NCBI GenBank assembly: GCA_016787895.1
Contig: JAEUTN010000020.1
Location: forward strand, 289,850-353,849
Length of the DNA stretch: 64,000 bases
DNA from: Bacteroidia bacterium
GTDB taxonomy: Bacteria; Bacteroidota; Bacteroidia; B-17B0; Aurantibacillaceae
Direction: 5' to 3'
Shown here: positions 1-9,336 of the stretch, one piece after another
How the letters are laid out: each line of letters starts with the position of its first letter
Position numbering within the stretch: position 1 is the first letter of the stretch
Position numbers and translations under genes: made by a program
The notes under the pieces: model-generated
The model's input: the letters and a program-made list of their open reading frames with translations, nothing else
Told to the model about the DNA's origin: nothing
The model's database searches: none

Positions 1-345
1 TGGGAATTTATGGCCAAAACCGGGAAAAGTTTGGAAGAGTTGATTCAGGAAGTGTACGCCATTACCGGAACCTTTTATTTCGATCGCAATGATTTACACA
101 TCAGTGAGGACGTAAAAGCCAAGGTGTTAAGCAACTGTAAAGGCGGGGCTTACAAAACCTTCGGTAAATTTAAGGTGAGCCGTACCGATGATCTGGACGG
201 GTATAAATATTTCTTTGACGAAAATTCATGGGTGATGATTCGCGCCAGTGGAACGGAACCGGTTCTGCGTGTTTACGCTGAAGCTCCGACTAAAGTTCAG
301 GCCGATGAAATCTTGACGGAAGCAGGAAAAGTGCTGCTGAGTTAA
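1..345 (+). CDS. phosphoglucomutase/phosphomannomutase-family protein, C-terminal part (5' truncated by window)
   Basis: The reading frame is open from base 1, so this is the last ~115 residues of a longer gene. The end carries the RASGTEPVLRVY motif of the phosphate-binding C-terminal domain of alpha-D-phosphohexomutases, which move phosphate between C6 and C1 of a hexose (cytoplasmic sugar-phosphate metabolism). The active-site serine, metal loop and sugar-binding loop lie outside the window, so glucose, mannose and glucosamine substrates cannot be told apart. It converges on the leftward gene that ends at 356. Confidence 0.85.
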   Translation, partial: WEFMAKTGKSLEELIQEVYAITGTFYFDRNDLHISEDVKAKVLSNCKGGAYKTFGKFKVSRTDDLDGYKYFFDENSWVMIRASGTEPVLRVYAEAPTKVQADEILTEAGKVLLS

Positions 346-355
346 GTCTCTCCTT

Positions 356-1618
356 TTATTTATTCTTTACCAGTACATCATCGATTTCCCAGGTTGAACC
401 CGAGTTTTCTGTTCCTGTGTACCTGAATGCCACCCGTGTGTTGGCGGATAGATAATCACTTAAGTCTACTTCTCCTGAATTCACAAACACCCAATTACCG
501 GATGATAAGTTGAAATTTAATTTTATCCAGTTGGCAGAAGAAGGAGACCCACTTGTGTAATTTGTAGAAACGTAAAGTTCCAGTTCAGGACCTGAGTAAT
601 TGTACGCGTTGCGAAAACTTAAAACGGGTTGAAGGGCATCAGATAAATCTATCGTAGGAGAAATAAGCCAGGTTTCACAGGATTGATTCCCTCCCGAAAT
701 GTAATTGCTGATTTTAGCGTAAGGACTAGTGGCTCCCCCGGCACTGGAGGTACTCCATGGCACATCACCTGTTACTTTGTATTGGCTCCAGCCCCCACTG
801 CTGATGCTGTTGTCGTTAAAGTCTTTTTTTAAATACACGGTGCCTGTGGTTTGTGTTGCGCAAACAGCCTCATCCATTTTAATATCCTGATACTGTCTTA
901 AAGTTAATTGCATGTCATCCTCCTGATCACCAAACTGCCCCAGTATGGCAATGATGTAGCCGTTTCCGCTTGGTGTTAACTCTGCCGCGAAATTGGAATA
1001 CCCGCTGTTTCTTAAAGTGATACTTTGCCCGGAGCAGGACCGGAGTTTCAAATTTTTGGAAGTTTTACCAATCGCGTCCGCAAAGCTCACGTTTCTGTCG
1101 CTTTCATAAAACTCCAGATGGTTGATGCGAATGAGTTGTGATTGCAGGGTGTTGGTAGCAGAAGTATTGGCAAGGATTTGTTCCAGGGTCACGCTTAGTG
1201 CCTGAGGTTTTAATCCCGAAGCCAGTTTCACCACACTTTTGCTGAGATCCACAGAATCGAGCTGAATCATACTGTTGTACTCGTTTAATACAATCCCATT
1301 TAGATTAATGCGTATGCTGTCGCCAATGTAAAGCCCCCCTGAATACAACAATTTTACACGGATGGCCCCGCTGGGATCACGAACGTACACTTCTTTGTAA
1401 AAACTTCCACTCACTTCATCTGCCGTTACCACACCATACAAATTGCTGTCGGCTTTGAATTTGTAAAGGATGTTTTTGTAATACCTGGCTTTGATTTCGG
1501 CAATCGTTATCCTTGTTCCATCATTGGCCTGCTTCAGTGGAGGGGTGTCGAATTCCTTTTTGCAAAACGCAAAAGCCAGCAAAACAAAGGGTATCAAAAG
1601 ATAGCATGTGTTTTTCAT
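356..1618 (-). CDS. DUF5689 lipoprotein with C-terminal jelly-roll domain
   Basis: 420 aa. It begins with a lipoprotein signal ending LLAFAFC (lipidation at Cys19) and should sit on the outer membrane or cell surface. Residues ~30-240 look like the DUF5689 OB-like domain (GVVTADEVSG, VYVRDPSGAI). Residues ~265-420 look like a 'choice-of-anchor J' beta-sandwich (CETWLISPTIDLS, WEIDDVLVKN). It starts 6 bp after the TonB-dependent receptor stop, so the two are co-transcribed. DUF5689 lipoproteins beside TonB receptors and secreted nucleases recur in Bacteroidota; a surface ligand-binding role is inferred, not shown. Confidence 0.75.
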   Translation of the reverse strand: MKNTCYLLIPFVLLAFAFCKKEFDTPPLKQANDGTRITIAEIKARYYKNILYKFKADSNLYGVVTADEVSGSFYKEVYVRDPSGAIRVKLLYSGGLYIGDSIRINLNGIVLNEYNSMIQLDSVDLSKSVVKLASGLKPQALSVTLEQILANTSATNTLQSQLIRINHLEFYESDRNVSFADAIGKTSKNLKLRSCSGQSITLRNSGYSNFAAELTPSGNGYIIAILGQFGDQEDDMQLTLRQYQDIKMDEAVCATQTTGTVYLKKDFNDNSISSGGWSQYKVTGDVPWSTSSAGGATSPYAKISNYISGGNQSCETWLISPTIDLSDALQPVLSFRNAYNYSGPELELYVSTNYTSGSPSSANWIKLNFNLSSGNWVFVNSGEVDLSDYLSANTRVAFRYTGTENSGSTWEIDDVLVKNK

Positions 1619-1624
1619 GTGGAA

Positions 1625-4198
1625 TCAATTAAAGGTGAAGGACATATTGAGCATAAAAGTGGTGCCTTGCATGTAATAATATTTATTGGCGAAACGCGTA
1701 ACATCGTTCTTATCCCATCGTAATTGCTCGAAGCCGGTGCTGATGTTGTTTTTGTTGTTCAACAGATTATAAACTACCGCAGTAATATTAAGGTAGTGTT
1801 TGCGCTGAACCCGAAAGGATTTGCCGGTATTGGCATTCAAAATAAAATAGGAGGGGAGCTGCTCCTGCTTAAGTATGGCTTGGTAATACTTTTCTTCCGA
1901 GCTCAGGTATTTGTCTACCGCTTCAGCGGTTCTTCTTTCGGGATTAAGATCGGTGTAAATTTTATAGAAGCCATTGAAATAAAGGCCTGCATACCAGTGC
2001 TGTCGTGAAGTGTATCGGTAACCCAAACCCAGCACCGTTTGGGGTGTTCCGCCAACACGGTAATTTTCAAGGTAGCTTGTACGATTGCTGTACAATTGAA
2101 CATTGTTATTGTCCTGCCAGGCTTCAAGTGTGGGACGGCTAGCGTACAAAAATTGCCCATAAGCCAAAGCCAGCTGCAACTGATGCTGGGTGAACAGGGT
2201 TTTTTCAAGGCCCAATTCAAGCCCTGTAAACGATTGATCGAGACCTTTCATGATCAGGTTCACCGTGTTGTTGTATTCATCATGCCAATAACTTCTTAGC
2301 CAGGTTTGGTTTTTTATGATTGTGTAATACCCGCTAAGCCGAATGTTTAATCCGGGATAACGTATCCGGTAACTGACATCGCCCGACATCAGTTGTTCGT
2401 TTTCCAATTGGCTCACCACATCGTTTCTGGTTCTTGGTGAAATAAACACACTGTTCACTTCGGGAGCCCGTGTTTGAACCAAAACATTGGCTGATACAAA
2501 ATGCCTCCCGCTGATTTTATAGGTGACACCTGCTTTAAAACCATAATTAAAAAAGCCGGCTTTTTCACTTGTTCCTTTGCTGCTGTTGGGGAATTTTCCA
2601 TTGGCCACAAAACCTTCGCGCCAAACCTGCTGACCCGAGAAGCTGATACCGCTGTACAGCTCCAGTTGTCGAAAGCTGTATTCGTTTTGAAACCAAACTT
2701 CCGCCCGGTTCATGTTTATGCTGTAATCGTAACCAAAGCGATCGCCTTGATAAATTTTCTTATCGGGATGTTCAATGTCGTTTTGTTGAAAGTCACTGCT
2801 CACACCCAGGTTATCGGCAAACTGATCGTAATCCAGCCAGTAGCTGGCGCCCAGCAAATCCTCCATCTCCTTGTATTTTCTGTTTCTGTATAGGTTGGCA
2901 TTACAACCTGCACTGATGAACAACTTATCGAAGCGCCCGCTGTAAACGGTATTCAACCCTAGGTTCTTTAAATTTTCAATGCGGTTTTCTAAAATGTAAC
3001 GCGCCCGGGTTTGATTGTTCACCACACCTTCTCCCGGCAAAGCGTAAACATTTTGCTGATTCATTTGAATCATCTTGTCCCAATTGATTTGGCTGGTGTT
3101 GATATCATCGGCCCAAAGTGCTTTTATTTCATCTCCAGAAGCAGTATCGCCCTGAGAATAAAAATAACTGGGCAGGTAGCGGTAATAATTGGGTCGTGGA
3201 TTTGGAGCATCGTTCCAGTTCAGGGCGCTGCTGCCGGACTTCCCAAAGGTGTAAAACAGCATGCTGTTCAACCGGGAGGTTTTATTGAGCTGAAATTGAT
3301 GATTAAGAATAAGCAGTGGTTTGTTTCCCTTGGAAACCGATGCGTTCCTGACTTTTCCGTTTTGTAAACCCCAATTGGAGTTGTAATAGTTATTTCCGCT
3401 CAAGGCAAACACTTCCATTTGTTCGGCACTCGCCCGCCCTTGTTCGGTGTTGGCACTCAGGGCCGTAAAATTCAAAAGCTGATTGGCATTCAGGCGTTTG
3501 TCTACCGAAATAAAAAACGCTTTGGAATTGTAATAGGTTCCAGGAATGTACACTTCGTCCCCATAGCGCCAGGAGGCGGAAGCGGTAAAGGCCCATCCGT
3601 TTTGCAGCATGCCCGTGGAGTGGGTGAGCATGATTCTTTGCTGAAACAAACGGTTGCCAAAAGAATAGCTGAGTCGTGTGCCTTTTCTGAAGGAAGTGGC
3701 TTTGGAATCGATGTGAACATAACCGCCAAGACCCGAAAAAGTATAACGACTGCTTATTACTCCAAATTGATTTTCAGCGTAACGGCTGATGTCGTTTAAG
3801 CCTCCCCATTGATTCCAAACCGTATAGCCTGTTTCGAGATTGTTAACGTTGATGCCATTGAATAGAACACTTTGGTATTTAGAAGGGTAGCCCCGCATTC
3901 TGAAACGACCCGCGGCAAATTGAAACACCGAAAATTGCAGAAACACATCCCGGCCGGATTGCAAAAGTGCAGGGGCATCCTGTTCGGCGCCCGTACCTTC
4001 TGTTTCCTTGTTGCTGAGGTGAATAAAAGGGATGTTACCGTAATCGGCGCTATCAGAAGATAAAACAAGAGAACTGTCCTGTTGCGAAACGACCTCTCCT
4101 GAACAAAATAGAATGCATAAAATAAACAGACAAGGGGAACTGCCTGCCGGAAAAAGAAAAGAAACGGAAACTTTTTTTATCAAAGCCGCCATTTTCAA
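1625..4198 (-). CDS. TonB-dependent outer-membrane receptor
   Basis: 857 aa with an N-terminal signal region. A short plug (FRMRGYPSKYQSVLFNGI, ~residues 98-115) is followed by a long beta-rich barrel (aromatic, Asn/Tyr-rich alternating strands) ending in a C-terminal aromatic strand, TFMLNMSFTFN. TonB-dependent receptors import bulky ligands across the outer membrane using TonB-ExbBD. No CarboxypepD_reg (SusC-type) domain is evident, so this is not a classical SusC. The DUF5689 lipoprotein follows immediately and a secreted EEP-family enzyme is divergent across a 126-bp gap, suggesting a scavenging unit for a nucleic acid or phosphoester ligand (inference). Confidence 0.88.
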   Translation of the reverse strand: MKMAALIKKVSVSFLFPAGSSPCLFILCILFCSGEVVSQQDSSLVLSSDSADYGNIPFIHLSNKETEGTGAEQDAPALLQSGRDVFLQFSVFQFAAGRFRMRGYPSKYQSVLFNGINVNNLETGYTVWNQWGGLNDISRYAENQFGVISSRYTFSGLGGYVHIDSKATSFRKGTRLSYSFGNRLFQQRIMLTHSTGMLQNGWAFTASASWRYGDEVYIPGTYYNSKAFFISVDKRLNANQLLNFTALSANTEQGRASAEQMEVFALSGNNYYNSNWGLQNGKVRNASVSKGNKPLLILNHQFQLNKTSRLNSMLFYTFGKSGSSALNWNDAPNPRPNYYRYLPSYFYSQGDTASGDEIKALWADDINTSQINWDKMIQMNQQNVYALPGEGVVNNQTRARYILENRIENLKNLGLNTVYSGRFDKLFISAGCNANLYRNRKYKEMEDLLGASYWLDYDQFADNLGVSSDFQQNDIEHPDKKIYQGDRFGYDYSINMNRAEVWFQNEYSFRQLELYSGISFSGQQVWREGFVANGKFPNSSKGTSEKAGFFNYGFKAGVTYKISGRHFVSANVLVQTRAPEVNSVFISPRTRNDVVSQLENEQLMSGDVSYRIRYPGLNIRLSGYYTIIKNQTWLRSYWHDEYNNTVNLIMKGLDQSFTGLELGLEKTLFTQHQLQLALAYGQFLYASRPTLEAWQDNNNVQLYSNRTSYLENYRVGGTPQTVLGLGYRYTSRQHWYAGLYFNGFYKIYTDLNPERRTAEAVDKYLSSEEKYYQAILKQEQLPSYFILNANTGKSFRVQRKHYLNITAVVYNLLNNKNNISTGFEQLRWDKNDVTRFANKYYYMQGTTFMLNMSFTFN

Positions 4199-4248
4199 TG
4201 TAAGGTTAAGCTCAAATATACTTTCGGTCTATGCCCCTCATGAGCTAT

Positions 4249-4270
4249 GGCGTAAAGTAAATTTTACGCC
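4249..4270. promoter_or_regulatory. palindrome between divergent scavenging genes
   Basis: GGCGTAAA, a 6-nt spacer, then TTTACGCC. The perfect 8-bp inverted repeat lies in the 126-bp gap between the TonB receptor gene and the divergent nuclease gene, a position suited to a shared operator. It has no T-run, so a terminator is less likely. The regulator is unknown. Confidence 0.4.
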
Positions 4271-4324
4271 GTAAAATAAATGGACTTAAGACGAAATCAC
4301 AGAGAGGCCAATGTCTAATTTTGA

Positions 4325-5383
4325 ATGGTGTATAAATGCTATACATATGCTTTATGCTTGTTGTGTGTGCTCCAATCAGGCCTCTACTCCCAAAAACCTG
4401 AAAAAAGCAAAGATTATTACATTGCGGCCATTGGCTTCTGGAACCTCGAGAACCTTTACGATACCCTCAACGACCAGTGGAAAAATGATGAGGATTTTAC
4501 AACGGTAGGCATGTATGCCTGGAATGGGGAACGTTACAGAACCAAGCTCCAAAACTTATCCTACGCCATTGCCCAAATGGGAAAAGAACAAACCGGAGAT
4601 GGGCTCGCTCTGCTGGGCCTTTGTGAAGTGGAAAACCGAATGGTAGTAGAAGACCTGGTGAACACCCCTGAACTAAAAAACCGCAACTACAAAATCGTTC
4701 ACATCGAAGGACCGGATGCCAGAGGGGTAGATCCCTCCTTTATTTATAATCCAAAGTATTTTAAGGTTACAAAGTCGCTGACGTACCGCGTTACATTGAT
4801 TACGGACTCAGCGCATAAAACCAGAGACATTTTGGTAATAAGCGGATTGTTTTTAGGAGAACCCCTCAGCGTTTTGGTGAACCATTGGCCCTCGCGGCGT
4901 GGGGGAGAACTGAGCAGCCGCCCCAATAGAAACAAAGCAGGAGAACTGTTGCGCCACATTGCCGATAGCATCACTAGCAGCGACTCAACCACCAAAGTAA
5001 TCATGATGGGTGATTTTAACGATGACCCGGTGAACGAAAGTGTGAAATTAAAAATCGGTACCGTGGCTCGCGCGGAATTGGTTGTGAATGGCAAGTATTA
5101 CAATCCCATGGAAAAATTATACAAACAGGGCATAGGCAGTTTGGCCTGGCAGGACACTTGGAATCTCTTCGATCAAATCATCCTGAACCGACAATTGGTT
5201 CAGGGTAATTTTAGCAGCTGGCAATATTACGGGGTAAGGGTGTTTAACACCCCATTTTTAAGCAGCGATCTGCCCAATGAAAAAGGCTATCCTTACAGAA
5301 CCTTTGCAGGAGCCAAATATCTGGGCGGATACAGCGATCACTTTCCGGTTTATATTTTTATTGCCAGAGAAAAGAAACACTGA
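4325..5383 (+). CDS. secreted endonuclease/exonuclease/phosphatase-family protein
   Basis: 352 aa. A hydrophobic leader (residues ~6-22) suggests export. EEP-superfamily signatures appear in order: FWNLENLYD (~39-47), GLCEVENR (metal-binding Glu, ~98-105), NHWPSRRGG (~188-196), MGDFNDDP (~228-235) and the terminal YSDHFPVY (catalytic His). The family cleaves phosphodiester bonds in DNA/RNA or phosphoesters. Being divergent from a TonB receptor/DUF5689 pair fits extracellular nucleic-acid digestion followed by uptake. A TAATTTTG box (4316-4323) lies only 1 nt before the ATG, so either the transcript is leaderless, the true start is slightly downstream, or the box is fortuitous. Confidence 0.85.
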   Translation: MVYKCYTYALCLLCVLQSGLYSQKPEKSKDYYIAAIGFWNLENLYDTLNDQWKNDEDFTTVGMYAWNGERYRTKLQNLSYAIAQMGKEQTGDGLALLGLCEVENRMVVEDLVNTPELKNRNYKIVHIEGPDARGVDPSFIYNPKYFKVTKSLTYRVTLITDSAHKTRDILVISGLFLGEPLSVLVNHWPSRRGGELSSRPNRNKAGELLRHIADSITSSDSTTKVIMMGDFNDDPVNESVKLKIGTVARAELVVNGKYYNPMEKLYKQGIGSLAWQDTWNLFDQIILNRQLVQGNFSSWQYYGVRVFNTPFLSSDLPNEKGYPYRTFAGAKYLGGYSDHFPVYIFIAREKKH

Positions 5384-5384
5384 A

Positions 5385-8009
5385 TCAAACAGCAAGGGCC
5401 CTTTCTTTTTCCTGATAAGATTGTACCACCTGGATGGCATTATCAATCACATCACTCAGAGCCGTAATAAAAGCACCCGGTTTGGCTAAAGAAAGCGCAT
5501 GTTTTAATGCCTCTACTTCTTTAGGTATGTATTCGTAGGATTTATTTTTATCGTACTCCATAATACCTTCCACCAGCAAACGCACAATGTCTTCGGCTTG
5601 CCGGCCGCGTAAAAATTTATCCTGGCGTATGATGATGTGATCAAACATCTCCGCCGAAATTCTTCCCATTTCCCGTATGTCGCTGTCGCGGCGATCGCCC
5701 GTGCCGGTGATGATGCCAATTTTGTAAGGCGATTCAATGGTGCTCAAAAATTCTTTGATGCCTTTGAATCCATCCGGGTTGTGCGCAAAATCAATCAGCA
5801 CCTTATGTTCCTTAAATTCAAAAATATTCATGCGCCCGGGAGTTTGTGCTGCGGATGGAATAAAGGTTTCGAGGTTGGATTTAATATCATCAATGGTAAA
5901 ACCGTAAGCATAACTTGCTAATGTAGCCGCCAACACGTTGGCAATCATAAACGAAACCCGTCCTCCAAAGGTGAGTGGAATGTTGTGCGCTTTCTCCACT
6001 CTGAATTTCCATTCCCCTTTTTTAATGGTGATAAAACCGTTTTCATAAATGGCCGCTAATCCCCCTTTTTTACAATGCTGTTGTATGATGGGATTATTTT
6101 CGTTCATGCTGAAATAAGCCACATGGCATTCCACCATTTTGGCGATGCTCGCACAATACTCGTTATCGGCATTCAGCACCACGGTACCATCGCGTTTTAC
6201 ACTTTTGGCCACCACCGCTTTTACATTGGTCATGTCTTTGAGTGTATTGATGTCCGAAAGTCCCATGTGGTCCTCCTGAATGTTGGTAATCACCGCTACA
6301 TCGCAGCGACCAAAACCCAGGCCCGAACGCAGAATACCGCCACGCGCTGTTTCCAGCACAGCAAACTCAACGGTTGGGTCTTTCAATATAAATTCAGCAC
6401 TGAGGGGGCCGGTGGTATCGCCTTTGGTGAGCATGCTGTTCTGCACATATATGCCATCGGAAGTGGTATAACCTACACGGTGACCGGTGTTTTTTACAAT
6501 ATGCGCGATCAAACGGGTGGTGGTGGTTTTGCCATTGGTGCCGGTGATGGCGATGATGGGTATACGACAGTTTTTTCCCGGAGGGTACAACATGTCGAGT
6601 ACCGGAGCGGCCACATTTCTGGGCAATCCATTCGCGGGAGCCAGATGCATTCTGAAGCCCGGAGCGGCATTCACTTCCAGCACTACACCACCTGTTTGTT
6701 CAAGCGGTTCGCTCAGGTTTTGAGCCATGATGTCGATGCCGCAAATGTCTAATCCAATCACCCGCGAAATGCGTTCACAAATAAAAATGTTGTGAGGGTG
6801 AACAATGTCCGTCACATCTGTTGATGTTCCACCCGTACTGAGATTGGCCGTGCCTTTTAAATAACACTTTTCGCCTTTGGGCAATATGGTTTCTAAAGTA
6901 TAATTGTATTTGGCCAGTTGATCATGTGTTTCTTTATCGATGCTGATTTCGGTTAGCACATTTTCATGTCCGTAACCTCTCCTTGGGTCCATGTTTTCTT
7001 CTTCAATCAATTTCCCAATGCTCGAAAGGCCATCCCCGGTAACGTGAGCCGGTTCGCGCAAAGCGGCGGCAATAAATTTGTGGTTGATCACCAACACACG
7101 AAAATCATAACCTGTGATAAAACGTTCTACAATAATTTTTCGTGAATATTTTTTGGCATGGTGAAAAGCGCGTAAAGCTTCTTCTTCCGTTTTCACATTA
7201 ATGGAAGCGCCTTTGCCATGGTTGCCATCCAGAGGTTTAAACACCAATGGAAATTTTACGGTGTCAATCACTTCTTTGATTTCTTCTTCAGACACAATAC
7301 ACATGCCCTTGGCCACCGGTATGGCAGCTTCTTCCAGCATACGTTTGGTTTCTTCCTTGTTGCTTGCTAAATCAACAGCAATGGAACTGGTTCTGTCGGT
7401 CATGGTGGCTCTGAAACGCACCTGATTTTTACCATAGCCCAATTGCACCAACGATTCTTTGTTTAAACGTATGTAAGGAATGTCGCGCGCAATGGCCTCG
7501 TCCACCAATGAGCCGGTGCTGGGACCAAACCTTACACTCTCGCGAATTTCACGCATGCGGGAAATGTCGGAGGCCAAATCGTAGTTGTTTCCTGCAATCA
7601 AAGCTTCTGCAATGGCTACCGAGGCTTTTGCCGCGAACAAACCCACCTTTTCTTCCATGTAGGAAAACACCACATTGTACACACCTTTTTGCCCTGTACC
7701 CCGGGTTCTTCCAAAACCCACATCCATGCCCGCCAGAGTTTGTATTTCTAGCGCAATATGTTCAATCACGTGCCCCATCCAGGTGCCTTCGTCCACCCGT
7801 TCGAAAAAACCACCTTCGTGAGTTTTGGAACAACGGTGCGATTGCATGCTGGGAAACATGGCTTTTAATCGTTCGGGAAATCCCGGAATTTTATTGGTGG
7901 GTTGCTCTTCGAGCGCACCAATATCGAGTTTCATTACAATCAGTTTTTTGCGAAAATTCGACCAATAGTTCGGACCACGCAACACTTTGGTTTCAACAAT
8001 CTTCATCAT
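5385..8009 (-). CDS. cphA: cyanophycin synthetase
   Basis: 874 aa from the chosen start, close to the family's ~870-900. CphA polymerises Asp and Arg into cyanophycin with ATP. The N-terminal domain begins KIVETKVLRGPNYWS; the ATP-grasp part contains FKPLDGNHGKGAS and the metal-binding segment VVLEVNAAPGFRMH; the Mur-ligase-like half carries the Walker A GTNGKTTTTRLI and later LIDFAHNPDGF. The start at 8009 (Met-Met-Lys-Ile) was preferred to an upstream ATG at 8057 because homology begins there and a promoter-like element lies at 8027-8058. The gene is divergent from cyanophycinase and has an isoaspartyl peptidase nearby, giving a full synthesis and breakdown locus. Confidence 0.93.
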   Translation of the reverse strand: MMKIVETKVLRGPNYWSNFRKKLIVMKLDIGALEEQPTNKIPGFPERLKAMFPSMQSHRCSKTHEGGFFERVDEGTWMGHVIEHIALEIQTLAGMDVGFGRTRGTGQKGVYNVVFSYMEEKVGLFAAKASVAIAEALIAGNNYDLASDISRMREIRESVRFGPSTGSLVDEAIARDIPYIRLNKESLVQLGYGKNQVRFRATMTDRTSSIAVDLASNKEETKRMLEEAAIPVAKGMCIVSEEEIKEVIDTVKFPLVFKPLDGNHGKGASINVKTEEEALRAFHHAKKYSRKIIVERFITGYDFRVLVINHKFIAAALREPAHVTGDGLSSIGKLIEEENMDPRRGYGHENVLTEISIDKETHDQLAKYNYTLETILPKGEKCYLKGTANLSTGGTSTDVTDIVHPHNIFICERISRVIGLDICGIDIMAQNLSEPLEQTGGVVLEVNAAPGFRMHLAPANGLPRNVAAPVLDMLYPPGKNCRIPIIAITGTNGKTTTTRLIAHIVKNTGHRVGYTTSDGIYVQNSMLTKGDTTGPLSAEFILKDPTVEFAVLETARGGILRSGLGFGRCDVAVITNIQEDHMGLSDINTLKDMTNVKAVVAKSVKRDGTVVLNADNEYCASIAKMVECHVAYFSMNENNPIIQQHCKKGGLAAIYENGFITIKKGEWKFRVEKAHNIPLTFGGRVSFMIANVLAATLASYAYGFTIDDIKSNLETFIPSAAQTPGRMNIFEFKEHKVLIDFAHNPDGFKGIKEFLSTIESPYKIGIITGTGDRRDSDIREMGRISAEMFDHIIIRQDKFLRGRQAEDIVRLLVEGIMEYDKNKSYEYIPKEVEALKHALSLAKPGAFITALSDVIDNAIQVVQSYQEKERALAV

Positions 8010-8026
8010 AGCTCGGGGATTTTTAA

Positions 8027-8058
8027 GAAATGTAGGACTTGTTTTTAACTTTTGCAAA
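8027..8058 (-). promoter_or_regulatory. putative cphA promoter
   Basis: On the minus strand TTTG (8055-8058) is followed after 20 nt by TACATTTC (8027-8034), one mismatch from the Bacteroidota TAnnTTTG -7 box. It sits ~20 nt before the chosen cphA start and supports that start. Confidence 0.4.
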
Positions 8059-8146
8059 AATCTGTTTAAAACAAGATGATAATTGAAACAGCGCTCAACT
8101 TGCGGGAATGAGGATTAAATTTAGTTTTGTGCAAGAGAAGAGACTT

Positions 8147-9028
8147 ATGACCGAACCTAAGGGAAAGCTTATCATTATCGGAGGATCTGTAGACAAGGGA
8201 TCATTTTTTAAAAATCCTGAAGACCAACCCAACAACCTGAAATTTTTTGAGCAAGGCATTTTAAAGCGCATCAGTTTGGAAGCGGCTAAAAAAAACCTTT
8301 CGCGCGTTGAGATTATTACTACGGCCAGCAGCATTCCTACTGAGGTGGGCAACGAATACGTAGAAGCGTTCAAACAACTGGACATGCTGAACACCGGCAT
8401 ATTGGATGTGAGAACAAGAGCAGAAGCCAACGATCCCGCCAATCTGGAAAGATTAAAAAGCGCCGACGTGGTAATGTTTACCGGAGGCGATCAGTTGCGT
8501 TTGACCTCTATTTATGGCGGCACCGAGTTTCATAAAATGTTGCTCGACCGTTATGAGCACGAAGATTTTATTATTTCCGGTACTTCGGCCGGAGCGGCAG
8601 CCAGTTCCAATAACATGATTTACCAGGGCAGCAGCAACGGGGCGCTTTTAAAGGGAGAAGTAAAAATTACCGGTGGCTTAGGTTTTATTAATAACGTGAT
8701 TATTGATACCCATTTTGTGCAGAGAGGTCGTATTGGCCGTTTGTTATACGCCTGCGCCAGCAATCCGGTGAACATGGGCATTGGGCTGGGAGAAGACACG
8801 GGTTTACTGATTACTAAAGGCCACTTCATGGAAGCCATTGGTTCCGGTTTGGTGATTTTGGTTGAAGGCACACACATGCGCAAAACCAATATTACCGACG
8901 TGGAAATGGGTCATCCGGTGTCATTGGAAAACATGACGGTTCACGTGATGTCTTTAGGTGATAAATTCGACTTAAACACCAAACACTTTATATTAAAACC
9001 ACTGCCTGAGAAACAGGCGAAGTCTTAA
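8147..9028 (+). CDS. cphB: cyanophycinase (peptidase family S51)
   Basis: 293 aa from the chosen start. CphB is a serine exopeptidase that releases beta-Asp-Arg dipeptides from cyanophycin. It shows the opening strand KLIIIGGSVDKG, the VVMFTGGDQLRL segment and the nucleophile elbow SGTSAGAAASS with the catalytic Ser. The start at 8147 (MTEPKG) is preferred to an ATG at 8108, since a TAGTTTTG -7-like box at 8121-8128 would lie inside the longer form. Divergent from cphA; the dipeptide product is the likely substrate of the isoaspartyl peptidase at 9337-10272. Confidence 0.93.
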   Translation: MTEPKGKLIIIGGSVDKGSFFKNPEDQPNNLKFFEQGILKRISLEAAKKNLSRVEIITTASSIPTEVGNEYVEAFKQLDMLNTGILDVRTRAEANDPANLERLKSADVVMFTGGDQLRLTSIYGGTEFHKMLLDRYEHEDFIISGTSAGAAASSNNMIYQGSSNGALLKGEVKITGGLGFINNVIIDTHFVQRGRIGRLLYACASNPVNMGIGLGEDTGLLITKGHFMEAIGSGLVILVEGTHMRKTNITDVEMGHPVSLENMTVHVMSLGDKFDLNTKHFILKPLPEKQAKS

Positions 9029-9054
9029 GTTCGAATTATCAATAAGCACTATTT

Positions 9055-9240
9055 TTTAATTTGATTGCATTTTTAGGGCGCCTTATCGCGCCTTCACTGC
9101 AAGCCCCGGCCGGCTGTTGCTATGTTTGTCGGGCTACGGGGTCTTTTGCCCTTTTTGGCCAAAAGCCTCCTCGCCTCGCAAACATAACGCAAAGCCCTGT
9201 CCGGGGGCTTTTCGTTCAATCGCGGGCGCAACATGTAGCT
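9055..9240. repeat. GC-rich hairpin-forming intergenic element
   Basis: This fills most of the 308-bp gap between cphB and the isoaspartyl peptidase gene. It is far more GC-rich than its surroundings, begins GGGCGCCTTATCGCGCC and ends near CAATCGCGGGCGC, with inner complementary blocks such as GTTTG...CAAAC and CCCCGGCCGG...CCGGGGG. I see no credible gene; short ORFs here have no start context. It resembles the dispersed palindromic elements of Bacteroidota chromosomes. Whether it is transcribed is unknown. Confidence 0.5.
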
Positions 9241-9336
9241 TGGATTATCTCAATTATTCCAGGAATTTTAGTTTGTTTGTCACGACACTCAAAAGAATTT
9301 TAAACTCAAAAAAGCAGAGGATGAATAAATTAGCTT

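Noticed and set aside
6075..6752. 225-codon ORF antisense to cphA
   Set aside because: Mirror of a strongly conserved coding region; the long open stretch follows from codon use of cphA, and no start context or known motif is present.
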